From the NCBI GenBank assembly GCA_035760705.1, contig DASTSL010000035.1:11950-75949 (forward strand): a DNA stretch of 64,000 nt, read 5' to 3'. The stretch is from Allomeiothermus sp035760705 (GTDB taxonomy: Bacteria > Deinococcota > Deinococci > Deinococcales > Thermaceae). The translations under genes and the position numbers were made by a program. The notes beneath the pieces are model-generated. The model made no database searches. It was not told the origin of the DNA and saw nothing but the letters and a program-made list of their open reading frames with translations. Every line of letters starts with the position of its first letter. Within the stretch, counting starts at the first letter, position 1. Positions 58,177 to 64,000 of this stretch are shown here, in pieces.

Positions 58177-58653
58177 TCACTGGGCTTTGACGGTGATCCT
58201 ACGGGCCTTAGCCTCCGGGGTCTTGGGCAGGGCGACCCGGAGCAGACCGTTGTGCACCGTGGCCTGCACCTTGTCCACCTCTACGCCAGCAGGTAGCGTC
58301 AGGCTACGGCTGAAGGCCCCGCGGGGGATGCCCTGGAGCCAATAGCGCCGCTCCTCCGAAGCTGCCGGGTCGAAGTTGCCCCGGATGGTGAGCTGGCGGC
58401 CCTCCAGGCTGATGTCCAGGTCATCTTTGCTGATCCCGGGTACGGCCATCTCGAGCACCACCTCTTCCCCGGTCTCGTAGAGGTCCACCGGGTAGCTATC
58501 CGCCCAGCGCCAGGAGTTGGCGAAGGAGGAAGCCACCTCGCTCCACAGCCGATCGAATTCGCTGAAGAAGTCGCCAAACCCGCCGTAGTTGGCAAGATTC
58601 CAGCTTCTGAAGGGCACCGGTTGACCGTTTGTCCTGCGGGTGATGTCCAACAT
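58177..58653 (-). CDS. Hsp20 family small heat-shock protein
   Basis: The 158-residue protein has an alpha-crystallin domain, with YPVDLYETGEEVVLEMAVPG, LTIRGNF and the C-terminal VHNGLLRVALPK. Small heat-shock proteins bind unfolding proteins without ATP. AGGGAGG lies upstream of the ATG. It is transcribed from a near-consensus promoter whose transcript starts with a GC hairpin, and is followed by htrA. The pair is therefore a proteostasis operon likely induced by heat. Confidence 0.94.
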   Translation of the reverse strand: MLDITRRTNGQPVPFRSWNLANYGGFGDFFSEFDRLWSEVASSFANSWRWADSYPVDLYETGEEVVLEMAVPGISKDDLDISLEGRQLTIRGNFDPAASEERRYWLQGIPRGAFSRSLTLPAGVEVDKVQATVHNGLLRVALPKTPEAKARRITVKAQ

Positions 58654-58695
58654 AACTGAAACCTCCCTCAGTCGGTTAGTGGATGGTTTTGTGTG

Positions 58696-58726
58696 GGGGT
58701 CGAAGTTTGCAGAGTCTTTCGACCCC
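58696..58726 (-). promoter_or_regulatory. Inverted repeat at the 5' end of the hsp20 transcript
   Basis: GGGGTCGAA (58696-58704) and TTCGACCCC (58718-58726) are perfect 9-bp arms with a 13-bp spacer, starting a few bases after the expected transcription start. It is not the CIRCE sequence. It could be a heat-shock repressor operator or a 5' mRNA hairpin. Confidence 0.6.
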
Positions 58727-58736
58727 GCAAGTCAAG

Positions 58737-58765
58737 TATATAAAACCTGAGTGCGGTTTTGTCAA
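58737..58765 (-). promoter_or_regulatory. hsp20-htrA promoter
   Basis: On the minus strand TTGACA (58760-58765) and TATATA (58737-58742) are separated by exactly 17 bp, the best promoter match in the window. A TATACT offset by two bases is an alternative -10. Confidence 0.75.
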
Positions 58766-58890
58766 GGGTTCGTCACGGCAGCTTCACTTGATCTGTCTGG
58801 GACGAGAGAACGCGCTCGGGTCGGATCCGAGTCACCCGGCCAACCCCCCAAGTCCGTCTTCCCCGCCGGAACTACCGCTAAACTATCAAC

Positions 58891-59925
58891 GTGGACACCG
58901 TTCGCTATTTGCAGGATGATGGAACCCCGCTGGGAGAACTCCCGTTCTCGGCGGAAGAGTTGCTAAGCGGCTACCGGGCCCTGCGCAGGGCCCGGCACTT
59001 CGACGAGCGGGCCTTGGTGCTCCAGCGGCAGGGCAAGCTGGGGGTCTACCCCCCCTTCCGAGGCCAAGAGGCTGCCCAGGTGGGGGTGGCGCTGGCCCTC
59101 GAAAAGACCGACTGGCTGGTGCCCAGCTACCGCGAGACCGCGGCGGTTCTCACCCACGGGCTGCCGTTGGCCAGCACCATCCTCTACTGGCGGGCCGACC
59201 CGGGGGGCTGGCGCTTCCCCGAGGGAGTGCGGATCCTGCCTTTCTACATCCCCATCGCCACCCAGATCCCCCAAGCGGTGGGCGTGGCCCAGGCCGGGAA
59301 GTACTACGGGGAAAACTGGGTCGCGGCGGCCTTCATCGGCGACGGCGGAACCTCGGAGGGCGACTTCCACGAGGGGCTCAACTTCGCCTCGGTGTTTGGC
59401 GCGCCGGTTTTGTTCGTGGTGCAAAACAACGGCTGGGCTATCAGCGTGCCCACCGAGAAGCAGATGAAGGTGCGTTCGGTGGCGAGCCGCGCCCAAGGGT
59501 ACGGGATCCCCGGCGTGGTGGTGGACGGAAACGACCTGGTGGCGGTGTGGAAAGCCGCGCGGGACGCGGTGGAGCGGGCCCGGCGGGGCGAGGGGCCGAC
59601 GCTGCTCGAGGCCCTCACCTACCGCATCGCCCCGCACACTTCCTCGGATGACCCAGGGCGTTACCGCACCGAGGAGCAGACCGAACTCTGGAAGCGGAAA
59701 GACCCGGTGATGCGGACGCGGCGCTGCCTGGAACACCTGGGGGTTTGGGATGAGGAGCGGGAAAAAGCGCTGGTGGACGAACTCGAGGCCGAACTCCTGG
59801 CCGCCGTTGAGGAGGCCGACCGTTCACCCCAGCCGGAGCCCTGGAGCATCGTGGAGGAGGTGTTCGCCGAGATGAACGCCGACCAGAAAGCCGCTTGGGA
59901 TTATCTACAGGGGGGTACCCGATGA
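58891..59925 (+). CDS. 2-oxoacid dehydrogenase E1 component, alpha subunit
   Basis: The 344-residue ThDP-dependent subunit has RHFDERALVLQRQGKLGVYP at the start and the ThDP/Mg motif FIGDGGTSEGDFHEGLNFA with VVQNNGWAIS. The phosphorylation-loop-like TYRIAPHTSSDDPGRYR follows. It decarboxylates pyruvate or branched-chain 2-oxoacids, and the motif pattern fits the branched-chain (Thermus BCKDH-like) type. The GTG start lies 6 nt after TAAACT (58879-58884), again leaderless. The beta subunit gene overlaps by 4 bp. Confidence 0.93.
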   Translation: MDTVRYLQDDGTPLGELPFSAEELLSGYRALRRARHFDERALVLQRQGKLGVYPPFRGQEAAQVGVALALEKTDWLVPSYRETAAVLTHGLPLASTILYWRADPGGWRFPEGVRILPFYIPIATQIPQAVGVAQAGKYYGENWVAAAFIGDGGTSEGDFHEGLNFASVFGAPVLFVVQNNGWAISVPTEKQMKVRSVASRAQGYGIPGVVVDGNDLVAVWKAARDAVERARRGEGPTLLEALTYRIAPHTSSDDPGRYRTEEQTELWKRKDPVMRTRRCLEHLGVWDEEREKALVDELEAELLAAVEEADRSPQPEPWSIVEEVFAEMNADQKAAWDYLQGGTR

Positions 59926-60929
59926 GCGCTGCCATGCCCCAGACCAAGACCCGGGTCCTCAACCTGGTGCAGGCGGTGAACGAGGCCCTGGATTTGGCGC
60001 TCGAGCGCGACCCCAGGGTACTCCTCTTCGGCGAGGACGTGGGCAAGATGGGCGGGGTGTTCCGCGCCTCAGACGGGCTCCAGGCCAAGTACGGGGAACA
60101 CCGGGTCTTCGATACCCCCCTGGCCGAGAGCGGCATCATCGGGTACGGGATCGGGCTGGCCCTGGCCGGGATGCGCCCGGTGGCCGAGATCCAGTTCGCC
60201 GGGTTCCTCTACCCCGCGCTGGACCAGATCCTCTCGCACCTGGGTCGGTATCGGCACCGCACAAGGGGGCGCTACTCGGTGCCGATGGTGATCCGGGCTC
60301 CCTATGGGGGAGGGGTCCACACCCCCGAGCAGCACGCCGACAGCCCCGAGGCGGTGCTCTGCCACGTCCCGGGGGTGAAGGTAGTGATCCCCTCGAGCCC
60401 CGAGCGGGCCAAGGGCCTTCTTCTGGCGGCGATCGAAGACCCCGATCCGGTGTTCTTCCTCGAGGCCATCAAGCTCTACCGGGGGGTGAAAGCCGAGGTT
60501 CCCGAGGGTTACTACACCCTGCCCATCGGGAAGGCTCGCATCGTGCGCGAGGGCGACGCGGCGAGCCTCTTCTGCTACGGCGGGATGGTCGAGGTCTGCC
60601 AGAAAGCCGCCGAGGTCGCGGCCAAGGAAGGGGTGGAGTTGGAGGTGGTGGACCTCGAGACCCTCACCCCGTTCGACCTCGAGACCGTGGTGGAGTCGGT
60701 GAAGAAGACCGGGCGGGCGGTGGTGGTCTACGAGGCCATGCGCACCGGGGGCTTTGGCGCAGAGGTGGCGGCCCGCATCGCCGAGGAGGCCATAGACTGG
60801 CTCGAGGCCCCCATCCTGCGGGTGGCGGGCTGGGACGCGCCCTACCCCCCCTTCAGCGCAGTCGAACACCACTACCGGCCCGATGCCAAGCGGGTGCTCG
60901 AGGCGGTGCGAAGAGTGCTGAGGCATTGA
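59922..60929 (+). CDS. 2-oxoacid dehydrogenase E1 component, beta subunit
   Basis: The 335-residue subunit has NLVQAVNEALDLALERDPRV, LFGEDVGKMGGVF, DTPLAESGIIGYGIGLALAG, IQFAGFLYPALDQI and the C-terminal APILRVAGWDAPYP. It pairs with the alpha subunit to form the E1 heterotetramer. ATG 59922 overlaps the alpha stop (ATGA). No E2 or E3 gene follows: the next sequence is a decayed toxin-antitoxin locus, so the rest of the complex must be encoded elsewhere. Confidence 0.94.
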   Translation: MSAAMPQTKTRVLNLVQAVNEALDLALERDPRVLLFGEDVGKMGGVFRASDGLQAKYGEHRVFDTPLAESGIIGYGIGLALAGMRPVAEIQFAGFLYPALDQILSHLGRYRHRTRGRYSVPMVIRAPYGGGVHTPEQHADSPEAVLCHVPGVKVVIPSSPERAKGLLLAAIEDPDPVFFLEAIKLYRGVKAEVPEGYYTLPIGKARIVREGDAASLFCYGGMVEVCQKAAEVAAKEGVELEVVDLETLTPFDLETVVESVKKTGRAVVVYEAMRTGGFGAEVAARIAEEAIDWLEAPILRVAGWDAPYPPFSAVEHHYRPDAKRVLEAVRRVLRH

Positions 60930-61197
60930 TCGTCATCGCGGTAACGAACGCTCAGAATCTGAATCGGCTCACCCTGGGCTCGATAAACCAAATGGTGGTC
61001 GCTGGAGCTCCGTCCAACTAACTCCCGCTCTTTGGCTTGGCCCTTCTCGAAGGCCACGATGCCACGTATGAGGTGACGGGCGTCAGCGGGGTTTTGCAGC
61101 AGGTAAGCGGTCTCTTGCCAGTGGAGTCCTCAAGACTCATCTCGTCCATGGGGGCGGCCAGGTTCTGCCGGGCATAAGTGTAGGTGATCGCTTTCAC
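60930..61197 (-). pseudogene. Decayed YefM/YoeB-like toxin-antitoxin locus
   Basis: From GTG 61197 the minus strand reads KAITYTYARQNLAAPMDE, the N-terminus of a Phd/YefM antitoxin. It then jumps to MSLED, with the middle of the protein missing. After a frame change it continues AYLLQNPADARHLI, the antitoxin C-terminal helix, and then SSSDHHLVYRAQGEPIQILS, the end of a YoeB/RelE-like toxin. Internal deletions have fused the two remnants, so neither protein can be made whole. The rest of 61198-61276 holds the paaZ promoter. Confidence 0.65.
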
Positions 61198-61249
61198 ATA
61201 TACGACACCCTTTACCTAATCAGCTTGGGTCAACCGAATATAGAGTTTC

Positions 61250-61267
61250 TAACGGACGTTCGTTAGA
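61250..61267. promoter_or_regulatory. PaaR-like operator at the paaZ promoter
   Basis: CTAACGGACGTTCGTTAG is an 18-bp near-perfect palindrome that overlaps the -10 hexamer TAGACT (61264-61269). It fits the CNAACG-NN-CGTTNG pattern that I recall for the TetR-family repressor PaaR of Thermus, which controls phenylacetate genes. Binding here would block the promoter. Confidence 0.65.
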
Positions 61268-61276
61268 CTTTGAATC

Positions 61277-63316
61277 ATGAAACTTGCCAGCTATGCCTAT
61301 GGGCAGTGGGTCACCGGGAGTGATACCGGCACCGAGGTGCGGGATGCGGTTTACGGCGAGCCGATCGCCTACGTGAGCAGCGCCGGGCTGGATTTCGCGG
61401 GGATGGTGCGCTACGCCCGGGAGGTCGGCGGGCCGAACCTGCGCCGCCATACCTTCCACGAGCGGGCCGCCATGCTGCGGGCGTTGGCTCTGTACCTGAC
61501 CGAGCGCAAGGAGCAGTTCTACCAGCTTTCCCACAAGACCGGGGCCACCCGCCGCGACAACTTCATCGACATCGACGGGGGGATCGGGACGTTCTTCAGT
61601 TACTCGAGCCTGACCCGGCGCGAGTTGCCCAACGAGAAGTTCCTGGTCGAAGACGACGTGCAGATGCTCTCCAAGGCCGGAAGCTTCCTGGGGCGGCATA
61701 TCCTGGTGCCCAAGGAGGGGGTGGCGGTGCACATCAACGCCTTCAACTTCCCGGTGTGGGGGATGCTCGAGAAGCTCGCGCCGAACCTCATCGCGGGGGT
61801 CCCGGCCATCGTCAAACCGGCCACCCAGACCGCCTACTTGACCGAGGCAGTATTTAGGGCCATGCTCGAGTCCGGGATCCTCCCCGAGGGGGCCATCCAG
61901 CTCATCTGCGGCAGCACCGGCGACCTCTTCGACCACCTGGTCGAGCAGGACGTGGTGACGTTTACCGGCTCGGCCAGCACCGGGCGCAAGCTCAAAACCC
62001 ACCCCAACCTGGTAGCCCGCAACGTGCCCTTCAACATGGAGGCGGACTCCTTGAACTGCGCGATCCTGGGCCAAAGCGTCGAGGCCAGCGACCCCGAGTT
62101 CGAGCTGTTCGTCAAGGAGGTGGCGAACGAGATGACCGCCAAGGCCGGGCAGAAGTGCACGGCCATCCGGCGGGTGATCGTGCCCCAGGCAAAGGTGGAG
62201 GCGGTGCTCGAGGCCCTCAAGGCTAGGCTCTCCAAGGTCACCCTGGGCGACCCCAGCCGTGAGGACGTGCGGATGGGGCCCTTGGTGGGGGCCAACCAGC
62301 GCGAGGACGTGAAGGCGGTGGTGGAGAAGCTCCGCCAGGGCTGCGAGCTGGTGCTGAACGGCGAAAGCGCCGAGTTGCTGGGCGGGGACTGGGAGCGGGG
62401 CGGCTTCATGGCCCCGACCCTCCTCTACTGCGACCGGCCCTGGCAGGTGGAGGGGCCGCACGACCTCGAGCCCTTCGGCCCGGTCGCCACGGTGATGCCC
62501 TACGCCGACCTGGACGAAGCCGTCGCGCTCGCCAAGCGGGGCCGGGGGAGCCTGGCGGGTTCTATCGTGACCTACGACAAGGCCGAGGCCCGCACGCTTT
62601 TCTTCGGCCTGGCCGCCTACCACGGTCGGGTGTTGATCTTGAACCGCGAAGACGCCAAGGAGTCCACCGGGCACGGCTCCCCGCTACCCCAACTGATCCA
62701 CGGCGGACCGGGCCGGGCCGGGGCGGGCGAGGAGATGGGCGGGGTGCGGGGGATCAAGCACTACATGCAGCGCAGCGCGGTGCAGGCCGACCCTACCACC
62801 CTAATGTGGCTCAGCGGCGAGTACGTGAAGGGCGCCAGGGTCAGCGAGGACAACGTTCACCCCTTCCGCAAGTACTTCGAGGACCTGCACATCGGCGAGA
62901 GCCTGCTCACCCACCGCCGCACCGTCACCGAGGCCGATATCGTGAACTTCGCCAACGTCACCGGCGATTACTTCTATGCTCACGTGGACGAGATCGGGGC
63001 CAAGGACTCGATCTTCGGGAAGCGGGTGGCCCACGGCTATTTCCTGATCTCAGCGGCAGCAGGACTATTCGTGAGCCCGGCGCCGGGGCCGGTGCTGGCC
63101 AATTACGGGCTCGAGTCCCTGCGCTTTATCGAGCCGGTGGGGATCGGGGACACCATCCAGGCCCGGCTCACCGTCAAGCGCAAGACCGCCAAGGAGAATA
63201 AACCCGGCGAGCGACCCACCGGGGTGGTGGCCTGGGACGTGGAGATCACCAACCAGGAGGGCAAGGCGGTTGCCCTATACACGATCCTGACCTTGGTGGA
63301 GCGGCGGCCCAGCTAG
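61277..63316 (+). CDS. paaZ: Bifunctional oxepin-CoA hydrolase / semialdehyde dehydrogenase PaaZ
   Basis: The 679-residue fusion has an N-terminal aldehyde dehydrogenase domain (to about 525), with HINAFNFPVWGMLEKLAPNL, FTGSASTGRKL and the catalytic Cys in KAGQKCTAIRRV. The C-terminal MaoC-type hydratase domain (about 535-679) has FANVTGDYFYAHVD and GKRVAHGYFLISAAAGLF. PaaZ opens the oxepin-CoA ring and oxidises the resulting semialdehyde in aerobic phenylacetate degradation. The ATG lies 7 nt after TAGACT, so the mRNA is probably leaderless. No other paa gene is in the window. Confidence 0.93.
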   Translation: MKLASYAYGQWVTGSDTGTEVRDAVYGEPIAYVSSAGLDFAGMVRYAREVGGPNLRRHTFHERAAMLRALALYLTERKEQFYQLSHKTGATRRDNFIDIDGGIGTFFSYSSLTRRELPNEKFLVEDDVQMLSKAGSFLGRHILVPKEGVAVHINAFNFPVWGMLEKLAPNLIAGVPAIVKPATQTAYLTEAVFRAMLESGILPEGAIQLICGSTGDLFDHLVEQDVVTFTGSASTGRKLKTHPNLVARNVPFNMEADSLNCAILGQSVEASDPEFELFVKEVANEMTAKAGQKCTAIRRVIVPQAKVEAVLEALKARLSKVTLGDPSREDVRMGPLVGANQREDVKAVVEKLRQGCELVLNGESAELLGGDWERGGFMAPTLLYCDRPWQVEGPHDLEPFGPVATVMPYADLDEAVALAKRGRGSLAGSIVTYDKAEARTLFFGLAAYHGRVLILNREDAKESTGHGSPLPQLIHGGPGRAGAGEEMGGVRGIKHYMQRSAVQADPTTLMWLSGEYVKGARVSEDNVHPFRKYFEDLHIGESLLTHRRTVTEADIVNFANVTGDYFYAHVDEIGAKDSIFGKRVAHGYFLISAAAGLFVSPAPGPVLANYGLESLRFIEPVGIGDTIQARLTVKRKTAKENKPGERPTGVVAWDVEITNQEGKAVALYTILTLVERRPS

Positions 63317-63346
63317 GGAGCATCCCATGACCTTTGGGCAAAATTA

Positions 63347-64000
63347 GAGGCTGTCGTAAAAGCCTGCTATTAGGGCTCAGGCGGCCCTGGCCAGCCGCTT
63401 CACCAACAAGCGTAGCATGCCCGCGTACACCCAGGCCTCGCTCGCCCGGGGGTTCTGCTCATAGTCCTTGGAGAGCCGCCGGTTCCGCCCCAACCAAGCA
63501 AAGGTCCGCTCCACCACCCACCGCTTGGGCAAAGGCTTGAACCCCTCCTCCCGCGGAATCTCCTGGTGAGTACCATAGGGGCGAGCCTCGCCCGACCTTG
63601 AACCCCTCCTCCCGCGGAATCTCCGGCACCTCCTCCCCCTCCCGCACCCAGACCCCACGCACCCCTGCGTAGGGACGGGCCACCACCTCAAGCTCAAGCC
63701 CCAGGGAGGAGGCCAACCCCCTAAGACCCCGGTACCCCCAGTCCACAAAGAGCTTGCGCACCCGGGGCCAGAGGGAAAGGTCCATCCCCAAGAGCGAGGC
63801 CTGCCCGCCCCACTTGTCGTGCTCGTTGGCCGGGTGCACGAAAGCCTTCAGTAAGCGACCCCCCGTGTCCGTCAGGATCTGGCGTTTTCTGCCCTTGACC
63901 TTCTTCGCCCCGTCGTTCCCCCGGGGCCCCCCTTTTCCGTGGTCTTGACGGACTGGCTGTCCATGACCAGAGCACTAGGGGAAGCGTGCCTCCCCTCTCG
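63347..64000 (-). mobile_element. Degenerate IS5-type insertion sequence, truncated by window end
   Basis: The left boundary is suggested by GAGGCTGTCGTAAAAGCC at 63347, a typical IS terminal sequence, 30 bp after paaZ. The minus strand encodes an IS5-family DDE transposase in pieces: MDSQSVKTTEKGG (near 63965), a shifted GRKRQILTDTGGR and HPANEHDKWGGQ, then DWGYRGLRGL, and finally RWVVERTFAWLGRNRRLSK and the C-terminus ending at 63377. At least two frame disruptions are visible, so the enzyme is inactive. The other end of the element is beyond 64000. Confidence 0.8.
63377..64000 (-). pseudogene. IS5-family transposase with frameshifts and internal duplication
   Basis: The catalytic region WVVERTFAWLGRNRRLSKDY is intact, but the frame is broken twice. 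The first break is near 63915-63925, where a C/G run is one base short. The second is a 61-bp tandem insertion: a 28-bp sequence occurs at 63536-63563 and again at 63597-63624 with 33 bp between, repeating EIPREEGFK and shifting the frame. The N-terminus is beyond the window. Confidence 0.8.

Noticed and set aside
58696..58726. CIRCE element upstream of hsp20
   Set aside because: The arms GGGGTCGAA/TTCGACCCC do not match the CIRCE consensus TTAGCACTC-N9-GAGTGCTAA.
61220..62674. Long open frame on the minus strand opposite paaZ (over 480 codons)
   Set aside because: Antisense shadow of paaZ. The composition is Gly/His/Leu/Pro-rich and no motif is present.

Overview
The window is GC-rich, gene-dense bacterial chromosome, most likely from the Thermaceae and closest in style to Meiothermus or its relatives. 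Supporting this are a DHH/CBS/nucleotidyltransferase fusion, a gap-pgk-tpiA glycolytic cluster, many start codons sitting 6-8 nt after a -10 hexamer (leaderless style), an apparent paaZ with a PaaR-like operator, and heavy use of the palindrome CTCGAG. The genus is inferred from gene content and codon style, not from a marker gene. No rRNA, tRNA or CRISPR array was recognised.

Layout. 0.2-4.6 kb (minus): polysaccharide deacetylase, MFS transporter, GT2 and GT4 glycosyltransferases, an envelope/glycolipid set. 5-16.2 kb (plus): transketolase, a small membrane protein, a conserved protein, elongation factor P, accB-accC, a Nudix hydrolase, the DHH-CBS-tRNA nucleotidyltransferase fusion, and two tandem M50-type proteins, one of which has lost its zinc motif. 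16.4-22.7 kb (minus): endonuclease IV, a LysM-RlpA protein, Xaa-Pro peptidase, and ileS behind a T-box leader. 22.8-29.2 kb (plus): transaldolase-like protein, rho, a LysM-M23 peptidase, pdxS and pdxT, a small beta-barrel-like protein. 29.3-37.6 kb (minus): asnS, an autoregulated-looking Xre/membrane-protein operon with a frameshifted member, a class A beta-lactamase fold protein, two HAD phosphatases, a PhzF protein and aspS. 37.8-43.7 kb (plus): smpB, cell wall amidase, GerMN protein and smc.

43.8-46.7 kb: a single Xer-type tyrosine recombinase, a dif-like 11-6-11 palindrome directly upstream of it, a divergent membrane protein and hisS. 46.9-56.7 kb: a PATAN-like protein, a sugar-type ABC importer without its ATPase, gapA-pgk-tpiA, an alpha/beta hydrolase broken by an in-frame TAG, and an aminotransferase. 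56.9-64 kb: hsp20-htrA with a strong promoter and leader hairpin, 2-oxoacid dehydrogenase E1 alpha/beta, a decayed YefM/YoeB-like locus, paaZ, and a degenerate IS transposase running off the window.

The most interesting signal is a roughly 32-bp intergenic element present seven times between 19 and 57 kb. It has a CRP-like core GTGA-N6-TCAC followed 14 bp later by another GTGA. All four copies left of the dif-like site lie in one orientation and all three copies right of it lie in the other, irrespective of the neighbouring genes. This is what a polar, terminus-associated sequence would look like, next to smc and a Xer recombinase. It is a hypothesis from one window and needs a genome-wide test.
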